A stretch of DNA of 7,181 bases from Ekhidna sp. (GCA_028821635.1 JAPPDO010000017.1:1-7181), one strand, 5' to 3'. Counted from the first letter of the stretch, positions 1-5,975 are shown. Notes: generated by a model not told the origin, from the sequence alone. A program made the numbers and translations.

Positions 1-264
1 GGCAACACGTCCACGCAAACGCAGGAGGTGATCTGCCCTCTCGGTGCGGCAGACGAAGAAGCGGCAGTCATTTTCCCCAACCCTTCCGACCGCTATTTGG
101 AGGTGCGATCTCCGATCAGAGGCACGTTCCAACTACTAAGTTTGAGTGGCAAGCCACTGCTGAAAGGCACCACGAACACCCAAATGGACATAGCATCTCT
201 GCAAAGCGGCCTGTACCTCGTGCAGCTACCGGACGGTCGTCTGTTAAAGTTTGTGAGGGAGTAG
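1..264 (+). CDS. 3' end of a secreted protein gene with a type IX secretion C-terminal sorting domain (partial)
   Basis: The frame is open from base 1 to a TAG stop at 262-264, so these 87 residues are the C-terminus of a longer protein; a GTG at 28-30 is internal, not a start. From about residue 23 it has the layout of the Por/T9SS type A sorting domain: a hydrophobic strand leading into FPNPSDRYLEV, then LLSLSGKPLLKG, then MDIASLQSGLYLVQL and a short basic, hydrophobic end (LLKFVRE). In Bacteroidota such domains direct proteins through the outer membrane by the type IX system, after which the domain is removed and the protein is usually attached to the surface or released. The cargo part lies outside the window, so its function cannot be stated. 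Hand-counted G+C over bases 1-240 is about 57 %, well above the downstream genes. Confidence 0.85.
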   Translation, partial: GNTSTQTQEVICPLGAADEEAAVIFPNPSDRYLEVRSPIRGTFQLLSLSGKPLLKGTTNTQMDIASLQSGLYLVQLPDGRLLKFVRE

Positions 265-270
265 GGGAAA

Positions 271-303
271 CCTTGCAGGTCTTTGAGACCTGCAAGGGTT
301 TGT
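271..303 (+). terminator. Strong hairpin after the secreted protein gene; probable terminator or short palindromic repeat
   Basis: Bases 271-282 (CCTTGCAGGTCT) pair perfectly with 286-297 (AGACCTGCAAGG) around a 3-base loop, only 6 bases after the TAG stop. The AAA before and the TTT after could extend the stem past a bulged G at 298. The downstream tail (TTTGTT) has only a modest U run, so termination on the + strand is plausible but not canonical. The near-perfect symmetry would also suit a dispersed REP-like intergenic palindrome. Confidence 0.5.
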
Positions 304-500
304 TACAAAACAACTTGGAAATGAACAAAACATGATGTTTTTTGAGATCGCCTTTACTCCCACACTTACTCGTTCATACACTCTGCACAAAGATCATGGT
401 TTTTAAGGGACGCAACCACATATCTTGTATGTGCACTAAAAAACCGGCCGCAAAATCTCTTAAACTTTATTGAACAATTTCTATACGAAAGGAAAAACAA

Positions 501-537
501 CCTTTTCCAGAAATACAAACACCTTTAGAAATACAAA
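501..537. repeat. Short imperfect tandem repeat around AGAAATACAAA
   Basis: AGAAATACAAA occurs at 509-519 and again at 527-537, each preceded by a CCTTT-type sequence (CCTTTTCC at 501, CCTTT at 522). The copies are 18 bases apart and lie 3' of the ACP gene. They overlap the stem-loop at 520-543. No function is evident; this could be a local duplication within the terminator region. Confidence 0.5.
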
Positions 538-543
538 AAGGTG
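509..543 (-). terminator. Possible terminator of the six-gene operon
   Basis: Read on the minus strand, CACCTTT (543-537) pairs with AAAGGTG (526-520) around a 10-base loop and is followed by the T-rich tail TTTGTATTTCT (519-509). It lies about 55 bases past the ACP stop, in the right place to end the operon transcript. The stem is only 7 bp and the U run is interrupted, so efficiency is uncertain. Confidence 0.4.
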
Positions 544-564
544 GCTGAAAATAGGTTTTTTACT

Positions 565-584
565 TATTCTAGAAAGCTAGAATA
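565..584. repeat. 8-bp inverted repeat just after the ACP stop
   Basis: TATTCTAG (565-572) and CTAGAATA (577-584) form a perfect stem with a 4-base loop. It begins about 14 bases beyond the ACP stop on the minus strand. Neither side is followed by a good U tract (A-rich on both RNA strands), so it may protect the 3' end or assist termination rather than act alone. Confidence 0.45.
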
Positions 585-598
585 GAAAGAAAAAAGAC

Positions 599-859
599 TT
601 AAGCTGCTTTTTTGAGAACCATATCAATAGAGTCTTGCACGGTGTTCATTTCACCAATTGCATCGTCGTCAATTAGGATTCCAAACTTGTCTTCAATATC
701 AAGCACAATATCAACAATATGAGCGGAGTTAATTTTCAAATCATTGATTAAGTGGTTGTCTTCACTTATTTCACTTACTACGATTTCTTCAGACAGATAA
801 GATTTGATTATTTCTATAAGGTCGTTTTTTACGTTTTCTTGCGTAATAGTCATGTCCAT
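599..859 (-). CDS. Acyl carrier protein (dedicated, divergent)
   Basis: This 86-residue protein has the size and helix pattern of a type II acyl carrier protein, which carries acyl chains on a phosphopantetheine arm. Helix I lies around residues 8-22; the loop ends in NHLINDL (35-41); helix II is SAHIVDIVLDIEDKFGI (45-61), then IDDDAIGEMNTVQDSIDMV (63-81). The likely attachment serine is Ser45, at the position of the serine in the usual DSL motif, but the motif here reads N-S-A, so the flanking Asp and Leu are replaced. The start is the ATG at 857-859, one base after the ketosynthase stop; a second ATG at 851-853 would shorten it by two residues. Last gene of the operon, next to a ketosynthase and dehydratase, which implies a pathway-specific carrier rather than the housekeeping AcpP. 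Confidence 0.88.
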   Translation of the reverse strand: MDMTITQENVKNDLIEIIKSYLSEEIVVSEISEDNHLINDLKINSAHIVDIVLDIEDKFGILIDDDAIGEMNTVQDSIDMVLKKAA

Positions 860-860
860 T

Positions 861-2141
861 TTATGTGAATTTTTTCAATACAATCACACAGTTTAAGTCA
901 CCAAATCCGAAGTTTGCTTTGACTACTGTGTTAATTTTTTGTTCATGACAACGTTGCGGGATACAACCCCCAAAAATTTTGGATGAAATATTTGGATGAA
1001 TTTTATCTGTATTTAAACTCGGGTGAATGAAGTTATTTTTTATCTGAAGGGCGCAGGCAATTAACTCAATAGAACCTGCCCCTGCGATGCTGTGGCCAAT
1101 CATTGATTTTGGGGCGTTGATCATGGGGAAATCATCGCCTTCTCTTTCTAAGGCTTTTACCCAATTTTCAACCTCTATGGGGTCACCTTTAGTGGAAGTA
1201 AGATGCCCACTAATGAGGTCTATCTCTTCAGGTTTAATTTCTGCTGATTCCATCGCTGATTTTATGCATCTTACAACTGCCTCGGGATCGTTAGCTGTCA
1301 TGGTCCCGACTCCTCTTTGTCCGCCCGAATTAGTATGCCCTCCAAGAATCTCAGCATAAATTTTTGCTCCTCTGTTCCGAGCACTTTCCAGTGTTTCCAG
1401 TACCAAGGCTCCGGAGCCGCCTGAAGGGACAAATCCTGAGGATGTTGAACTCATTGGCCTTGAACCATAAGCAGGGTTATCATTTGAGTCGTTGCAAAGC
1501 ACTCGCATTGCGTCAAAACCACCCCAGATGTATCTTCCGTCACCTTCGGTACTACCGCAAAGCATTTTTTCAACTCTACCTGTCTGAAGGTACTCATACC
1601 CCATCAATACAGCTTCAGATCCGGTAATACATGCAGAGGAGTTGGCCTGAACTCTATTGCCGAGGCCGAGTAAGTTGTTTAGATAAGCAACTGCACCACT
1701 GTTCATACATTCTGAAATAGTTCTTGAACCTAGCTTCCTGCTTTCCCCACGATCAATCAAGTAAGTGGGGAATTCTCTACTGAGCCAACTATCAGAAGTG
1801 AGGTCGCCTGCACCCATAATGATTCCGGAGGAGTAATCGACCTGTTCTCTATTTGGCTTCAGCCCTGCGTCTTTCCATGCTTCGAGGCCAGCAAGACATC
1901 CATAAATGATGCCTTTATTGGTTAATTTATCGGCAAAAATTCTAGGTAGATACTCATTTAATTCAATCGAATCCAGATCAGGAACTCCGCCTATCTGACA
2001 CTTGATATTAAGTTTTTCAAATTCATCCCATCTTTTAATTCCGGACTTCCCCTGTTTAAGGGCTTGCATAAAAGCATCTTTCCCTATTCCATTAGAGGCA
2101 ACGACCCCAACACCCGTAATAACAATTCTTTTATTTTTCAA
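861..2141 (-). CDS. Beta-ketoacyl-ACP synthase, FabF/KAS II type
   Basis: A 426-residue condensing enzyme of the thiolase fold, of normal FabF length. It would catalyse decarboxylative Claisen condensation of an acyl chain with malonyl-ACP in the cytoplasm. The N-terminus RIVITGVGVVASNG is the family's first strand. The catalytic set is complete: Cys171 in SSACITG, His313 in GHLTSTKGDPIE, Lys345 and His350 in APKSMIGHSIAGAGSIE, and a glycine-rich NFGFGDLN near residue 410. The start is a TTG at 2139-2141: the in-frame stop TAA at 2157-2159 leaves no ATG or GTG, and the first strand begins immediately after it. The start overlaps the dehydratase gene by 11 bp and the stop is 1 bp from the ACP gene, indicating translational coupling. 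As part of a lipid operon it is probably a specialised synthase rather than the housekeeping FabF, but this is inference from context. Confidence 0.92.
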   Translation of the reverse strand: MKNKRIVITGVGVVASNGIGKDAFMQALKQGKSGIKRWDEFEKLNIKCQIGGVPDLDSIELNEYLPRIFADKLTNKGIIYGCLAGLEAWKDAGLKPNREQVDYSSGIIMGAGDLTSDSWLSREFPTYLIDRGESRKLGSRTISECMNSGAVAYLNNLLGLGNRVQANSSACITGSEAVLMGYEYLQTGRVEKMLCGSTEGDGRYIWGGFDAMRVLCNDSNDNPAYGSRPMSSTSSGFVPSGGSGALVLETLESARNRGAKIYAEILGGHTNSGGQRGVGTMTANDPEAVVRCIKSAMESAEIKPEEIDLISGHLTSTKGDPIEVENWVKALEREGDDFPMINAPKSMIGHSIAGAGSIELIACALQIKNNFIHPSLNTDKIHPNISSKIFGGCIPQRCHEQKINTVVKANFGFGDLNCVIVLKKFT

Positions 2142-2586
2142 TCCGATCTGTTTTGTTTATAATGATACCTGACATACTCCCATTAGCCACTTCAATATCA
2201 TTCTCTTTTTTACATGAAACTCTGCACTTTAGTTTCCCAAATCTAAAGTAGATTTTTTCCGAATAAACCGTCAGAAGGTCGTCAGGCTTTGCAAAAGATA
2301 AGAAGTCCACTGACATACTCGTAAAAACCGGCATGACATAAGCCCTCTCTTCCGGTTTTGATAAATGAAGTCCCAGACAGACCAGACCTATTTGGGCCAT
2401 GATTTCTCCAAGAATAGCTCCCGGGACAATGGGATCTCCCGGAAAATGACCTTCAAAATAATATTCGTTTTTCTTGATTCTGTACCTGCCAACAACTTGA
2501 TTATCATTGAGTTCAATCAACTCATTTACAAAGTGAAACGGATCCTTGTATGGTAAAAATGAAATTATGTCAGAATAATCACTCAT
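2131..2586 (-). CDS. 3-hydroxyacyl-ACP dehydratase, FabZ/FabA hot-dog fold family
   Basis: A 151-residue single hot-dog domain, the usual length for FabZ, which removes water from 3-hydroxyacyl-ACP to give the trans-2-enoyl form. The entry LPYKDPFHFVNELIEL (11-26) matches the FabZ N-terminal pattern, and the central-helix motif GHFPGDPIVPGAILGEIMAQ carries the catalytic pair His47 and Glu61. The ATG start at 2584-2586 has no clear Shine-Dalgarno sequence. It follows the GNAT gene after 52 bp, the largest gap in the operon, and overlaps the ketosynthase start by 11 bp. No ketoreductase or enoyl reductase is encoded in the operon, so those steps would come from housekeeping FabG/FabI or be absent. 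Some members of this fold act on other thioesters, so the exact chain is unknown. Confidence 0.88.
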   Translation of the reverse strand: MSDYSDIISFLPYKDPFHFVNELIELNDNQVVGRYRIKKNEYYFEGHFPGDPIVPGAILGEIMAQIGLVCLGLHLSKPEERAYVMPVFTSMSVDFLSFAKPDDLLTVYSEKIYFRFGKLKCRVSCKKENDIEVANGSMSGIIINKTDRIEK

Positions 2587-2638
2587 GTTTTGAAAGTATC
2601 CGATTTTGTGTTAGTAATTTTAATTACGAGGTGTAGAA

Positions 2639-3754
2639 TTAAAATTTTTTTAGGAACACACTTCGCCTGACTTTTGGTTCGGCCTGAAACTCTCTCCAGG
2701 TGTTAAGAACAGCGTAATTATCATCTAGTGCCGGTCCAAGAGATGCGTATTTTATTCCTTTTTTGATAAATGTTGAGCATAAGTCATTAACAATGAGGGC
2801 CGTTGCTCCCATTTTCTGGTATTCAGGGAGAACACCAATCAGGAATAAATCAATATGTTTCCCAAAAAAGAAGGACCTTAATATGTGAATAAACCCGAAA
2901 GGGAAGAGACTGCCTTTTGCTTTTTGAAAGGCTGTTGAAAGTGACGGGAAAGAGATGCCGAAACCTATTACTTTATCATTTTCATTTACCACAATGCAGA
3001 TATATTCCCTTCTAACAAATCCAAAATACTGCTCAACGTAATAATTGATTTGTTTTGGTGTGAGTGTATGATAACCATAAAGATCGGCGTAAGCGGCATT
3101 CAATACTTCAAAAACATCACTTGCATAGTTAAGGAGATCTTTCGTTTTCTTAAATTTTTTTACGGAGAGTTTGAAGCGGCTGGTCACAATAGATGCTGCT
3201 CGTTTCACTTTTCTGGGAACTTCTTTTGGAACCTCACCTCTCATCTCGGTCCATGAGACGGAAGTCTCCATTCCCCATTTTTTGTAGTGATTGATATAGT
3301 AAGGGTAATTATAAATCGTGGCCTGAGTAGCTAATTCATCAAACCCGTCGGTCAGTGCCCCTTCAAAATCTAAATCTGTGAATCCCATTGGACCATGAAT
3401 TGCAGTTGCACCTCTTCCTTCAGTCCATTTTTTGGCTGTATCAAAAAGGAGCGACGAGACTTCATAATCGTCTATGAAATCTATCCACCCAAACCGTGCC
3501 AGTTGTTCTTCTTTGAGCTCGTGATCAAGGACAAGAGCGGCTATCCTGCCCACAATTTTGCCCTTCTTCATCATCACCCAATAACGAGCATCTGCATTTT
3601 CAAAAGAGGGGTTTTTTTCTTTTAAGAGTGTGCCCATTTCAAATTTTATTAAGGGCGGAACGTATGCATTATTCCCTTTGTACAGTTGAAAAGGAAATTT
3701 GATAAATTTTTTTAGATCTTTTTTTGAGCTAACTTCTTCGATTTGTAATGACAT
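2639..3754 (-). CDS. GNAT-fold acyltransferase-like protein (YghO-like), candidate N-acyltransferase for ceramide
   Basis: A 371-residue soluble protein that I place in the large GNAT-like family resembling E. coli YghO. N-terminal half: FPFQLYKGNNAYVPPL (20-35), KNPSFENADARYWVM (47-61), GKIVGRIAAL (65-74), GPMGFTDLDFEGALTDGFDE (121-140) and TIYNYPYYINHYKKWGM (146-162). The C-terminal half has an acyl-CoA-binding-like stretch IGVLPEYQKMGATALIVNDL (306-325). This suggests two tandem GNAT-like domains. The ATG at 3752-3754 shares one base with the TGA of the upstream SDR gene, so the two are probably coupled. Lying directly after SPT and an SDR, it is a good positional match for the N-acylation step, since bacterial ceramide synthase of Caulobacter is also a GNAT-superfamily protein. 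The family is visible in the sequence; the ceramide role is inferred, and a different acyl acceptor remains possible. Confidence 0.75.
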   Translation of the reverse strand: MSLQIEEVSSKKDLKKFIKFPFQLYKGNNAYVPPLIKFEMGTLLKEKNPSFENADARYWVMMKKGKIVGRIAALVLDHELKEEQLARFGWIDFIDDYEVSSLLFDTAKKWTEGRGATAIHGPMGFTDLDFEGALTDGFDELATQATIYNYPYYINHYKKWGMETSVSWTEMRGEVPKEVPRKVKRAASIVTSRFKLSVKKFKKTKDLLNYASDVFEVLNAAYADLYGYHTLTPKQINYYVEQYFGFVRREYICIVVNENDKVIGFGISFPSLSTAFQKAKGSLFPFGFIHILRSFFFGKHIDLFLIGVLPEYQKMGATALIVNDLCSTFIKKGIKYASLGPALDDNYAVLNTWREFQAEPKVRRSVFLKKF

Positions 3755-4710
3755 CAGATGAGTTTTTTCGCTTTATAAAAATCGTATGCATCTTTGAATC
3801 CCTCTTCTAAGTTTATTTTGCATGGAACCTGAGAATAGGGAATCTTATTGTACTCATGCTGATTCCAGTCCATGGAAATTTCAAGAAATTTTTCTTTGGT
3901 GATACTAGGTCTTTTATTGATTAATCTATGCCAAAAATCTGATAAGCCAAGAAGCAGTCTGCTCAGGAAGGCAGGGATCGGAATTGTATAAACCTTTTTA
4001 TTCAGAACTTTAGACAGGGTAGAAACAAACTCGCTATGCAAGTAAGTCTTACCGTCAGTAGCATGCAGCGTACCGGTAGATTTTGTTGATTCTATCAGAA
4101 TCATGTTTGCAAGGTCTTCACCATGGATCATACTCATTTTTTGTTTTGGATTTGTTAATGGATATACTTTGCTGTTCGCTCCTTTTATGAGTGGAAGAAA
4201 AGCATAATCTCCTGCGCCATAGATGGCAGTCGGGCGCATGATTAAATGTGCGTATTTGCTCTTCCTAAAAAAGACTTCGGCTTTCAATTTGCTCTCTCCG
4301 TATTTCGATACAGGCTTGTTAATTCCAACCGGCCCCTGTGCGGTAAGTGAAGAAACATATAAAACCTTTCCTGAATCTTTTATCCAATTACACGCCTCAA
4401 CTGATTTGACAATTCTTTCGGTTAGATCGGTGTTGGTTTCAAAGTACTCATTCGGATTTAAACTTACTGTTACGCCTGCGTTATGAATGAATAAATCCAA
4501 CTTACCATATTTTTCTTTAAGAGTTGAGAAACAGCGAATCAGGTCACATTCATAGTCAATACTTTCAATGTAAAATTTATCAGGTGAGTCAAGCGTACCG
4601 GTATCTGCGGAGGGCCTTACCAAAGCAATTACTTCATGCCCTTCGTGTACAAATTTTTTAACAAGGTGCGTACCTAAAAAGCCATTGGATCCGGTTATCG
4701 CAACTCTCAA
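3754..4710 (-). CDS. Extended SDR / NAD-dependent epimerase-like reductase, candidate 3-ketosphinganine (ceramide) reductase
   Basis: A 318-residue extended short-chain dehydrogenase. The NAD(P) Rossmann motif is TGSNGFLG (6-13, GxxGxxG), followed by HNAGVTVS (76-83), the serine strand VLYVSSLTAQGP (116-127, Ser120/121), and the catalytic Tyr137 and Lys141 in KYGESKLKAE. RPTAIYGAGD (159-168) is the usual post-catalytic segment. The start is a TTG at 4708-4710, two bases after the SPT stop; an in-frame TAA at 4723-4725 leaves no ATG or GTG, and strand 1 begins at residue 2. The pairing with SPT resembles the epimerase-like CerR next to spt in Caulobacter, which reduces the ketone of the sphingoid base or ceramide. 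That function is inferred; family members also act on sugar nucleotides and other ketones. Confidence 0.85.
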   Translation of the reverse strand: MRVAITGSNGFLGTHLVKKFVHEGHEVIALVRPSADTGTLDSPDKFYIESIDYECDLIRCFSTLKEKYGKLDLFIHNAGVTVSLNPNEYFETNTDLTERIVKSVEACNWIKDSGKVLYVSSLTAQGPVGINKPVSKYGESKLKAEVFFRKSKYAHLIMRPTAIYGAGDYAFLPLIKGANSKVYPLTNPKQKMSMIHGEDLANMILIESTKSTGTLHATDGKTYLHSEFVSTLSKVLNKKVYTIPIPAFLSRLLLGLSDFWHRLINKRPSITKEKFLEISMDWNQHEYNKIPYSQVPCKINLEEGFKDAYDFYKAKKLI

Positions 4711-4712
4711 GA

Positions 4713-5918
4713 CTAAGCAGCTTTAATGTGCGGTTCAAGTCCAATCTCTTGGGCAACTTTTATGATTTTATCTATTGCAAAATCAATCTGTTTAAACGAA
4801 TGAGATGACATGAGTGAAAAACGAATAAGCGTATCTTCCGGGGCCACGGCTGGTGCAACTACGGAATTAACAAAAACTCCCTCTTCAAAAAGCCGGGTAG
4901 TCATTCGATAAGCCTTCTCATTGTCTCTGATATAGATCGGAATGACGGGGGTTTCAGAGTCTCCGGTATCAAAACCCACGCTTTTTAGTTTCCCTAACGC
5001 ATATCTGGTATTATTCCAAAGTTTTTGCCTGTAGCTATCATCACTTTCCATAATGTCTAAGGCTGCAAGTGTTGCAGCTGTGGATGACGGAGTCATACTC
5101 GCACTGAATATCAGGGATCTGGCATGATGCCTGATAAAAGTTATCGTTTCCCGATCGCCGGCAATATATCCTCCGAGGGAAGCGAAAGACTTGCTAAATG
5201 TTCCACCGATTAACTCAACTTCCTCCGTTAATCCAAAGTGATCCGGCGTACCCCTTCCATGGTCTCCCAAAACGCCAACTGCATGTGCACAATCGCACAT
5301 GACTGAAGCATCATACTTCTTGGCTAGCTCAACTATCTCAGGAAGTTTGGCAATGTCTCCCTCCATGCTGAAAATTCCATCCATGATAATGAGCCGGTAA
5401 TTGGCATCTTTTAATTGCATCAGCCTCCGCTCCAAAGAATTCATATCATTGTGACGGAATATAACAGTGGAGGCATCACTCAATTTGGCTCCTTCATAGA
5501 TAGAAGCGTGATTTAATCTGTCAAGTAGTATGGCATCTCCTTTGTGTGCCACTGAAGGAATGGTTCCAAGATTCACCTGAAAACCTGTGCTAAAAACAAT
5601 AGCTTGATCTTTATGCAAGAATTTAGCTAATCGCTCCTCCAGTTCTTCGTGGAGATCCGTGGTGCCATTTAGAAAGCGGGAACCGGAGCAACTGGTGCCA
5701 TACTTCTTTAAAGCACATGCTGCCGCCTCAACTACTTTAGGGTGAGTCGTTAAGCTCAGATAACTGTTTGAACCAAACATTAAAACTTTATGTCCTTTTA
5801 CCTGAACTTCCGTTTCTTGCCTGGATTGAAAAGTCCTAAAAAATGAGTAATATCCACCCGCAATCGCATCGTCCACAAGGGTGTATGAAGAAAATTTGCT
5901 TTTTAGAAAACTTGACAT
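4713..5918 (-). CDS. spt: Serine palmitoyltransferase (PLP-dependent alpha-oxoamine synthase)
   Basis: A 401-residue fold-type I PLP enzyme of the alpha-oxoamine synthase family. SPT condenses L-serine with a long acyl thioester to give 3-ketosphinganine, the first committed step of sphingolipid synthesis. As far as I recall the Sphingobacterium multivorum SPT sequence, the match is close along the whole length: FRTFQSRQETEV, LMFGSNSYLSLTT, GSRFLNGTTDLH, FSTGFQVNLG and DGIFSMEGDIA. Catalytic residues are visible: His137 stacking on PLP, Asp209 and His212 in DCAH, the Schiff-base Lys243 in GGTFSKS, and Arg366 in LIRFSLM for the substrate carboxylate. No membrane segment is apparent, as in other soluble bacterial SPTs. 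The ATG at 5916-5918 heads the operon; its stop is 2 bp from the SDR start. The main alternative is cysteate acyltransferase of sulfonolipid synthesis, a close relative that motifs alone do not exclude. Confidence 0.88.
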   Translation of the reverse strand: MSSFLKSKFSSYTLVDDAIAGGYYSFFRTFQSRQETEVQVKGHKVLMFGSNSYLSLTTHPKVVEAAACALKKYGTSCSGSRFLNGTTDLHEELEERLAKFLHKDQAIVFSTGFQVNLGTIPSVAHKGDAILLDRLNHASIYEGAKLSDASTVIFRHNDMNSLERRLMQLKDANYRLIIMDGIFSMEGDIAKLPEIVELAKKYDASVMCDCAHAVGVLGDHGRGTPDHFGLTEEVELIGGTFSKSFASLGGYIAGDRETITFIRHHARSLIFSASMTPSSTAATLAALDIMESDDSYRQKLWNNTRYALGKLKSVGFDTGDSETPVIPIYIRDNEKAYRMTTRLFEEGVFVNSVVAPAVAPEDTLIRFSLMSSHSFKQIDFAIDKIIKVAQEIGLEPHIKAA

Positions 5919-5922
5919 GATA

Positions 5923-5967
5923 CAAATTTAGCATATAGCAAATAAACGCTGTGATTTAAAAAGTCAA
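5923..5967 (-). promoter_or_regulatory. Candidate Bacteroidota-type promoter for the spt operon
   Basis: Read on the minus strand, TAAATTTG (5930-5923) matches the Bacteroidota -7 consensus TAnnTTTG exactly, but it ends only 4 bases before the spt ATG, which would give a leaderless or nearly leaderless transcript. A second option is TTTATTTG (5946-5939, one mismatch) with a -33-like TTG at 5967-5965, 18 bases away, giving a leader of roughly 15 bases. One of the two probably drives the six-gene operon. No operator-like dyad was seen. Confidence 0.4.
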
Positions 5968-5968
5968 T

Positions 5969-5975
5969 TACTTTG
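5969..5975 (+). promoter_or_regulatory. Weak candidate -7 element for the YrdC/YciO-type gene
   Basis: TACTTTG lies about 31 bases before the TTG start and resembles TAnnTTTG with one base missing from the spacer. No convincing -33 element lies at the expected distance. It is offered because the divergent + strand unit needs a promoter within the 88-base gap. Confidence 0.2.

Larger units (their letters stand above)
265..598. other. Gene-free convergent intergenic region with several hairpins
   Basis: This 334-base stretch separates the stop of the left-end secreted protein gene from the stop of the ACP gene, two convergent units. I see no credible coding frame, tRNA or CRISPR array in it. 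It holds a strong 12-bp hairpin at 271-297, a weak A/T palindrome at 327-341 (AAAACAT-G-ATGTTTT) running into a T tract, a 6-bp hairpin at 417-433 (CACATA/TATGTG), and three further stem-loops between 491 and 584. Most of this fits transcription termination in both directions, although 340-480 has no clear assignment. Confidence 0.7.

Noticed and set aside
28..264. A small stand-alone 78-residue gene starting at GTG 28
   Set aside because: The same frame is open to base 1 and the encoded domain is a C-terminal sorting tail, so this is the end of a longer gene rather than a small one.
116..328. 70-codon open frame on the minus strand across the sorting domain and hairpin
   Set aside because: It is antisense to the sorting-domain frame and runs through the 271-297 palindrome; its translation resembles no family I know and the opposite strand explains the region.
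501..543. Possible CRISPR-like or mobile-element repeat
   Set aside because: Only two 11-base copies 18 bases apart, with no regular spacers, no cas or transposase genes and no target duplications.
1087..1627. Two + strand open frames opposite the ketosynthase gene
   Set aside because: Both are antisense to a ketosynthase with complete catalytic motifs, and their translations have low-complexity, unconvincing composition.
2587..2638. Internal promoter or regulatory dyad in the 52-base gap before the dehydratase gene
   Set aside because: The GTAATT/AATTAC dyad has only a 2-base centre, and no TAnnTTTG element is present on the minus strand, so an internal promoter is not supported.
2365..4486. 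Several 60-90 codon + strand frames opposite the dehydratase, GNAT and SDR genes
   Set aside because: They lie fully inside well-supported genes on the other strand and show no domain, signal peptide or membrane-protein pattern that would justify a separate gene.
599..5918. Aryl polyene or flexirubin pigment cluster
   Set aside because: Ketosynthase, dehydratase and ACP also occur in such clusters, but no ammonia-lyase, thioesterase, ketoreductase or extra ketosynthases are seen, and SPT heads the operon, which points to lipid rather than pigment synthesis.
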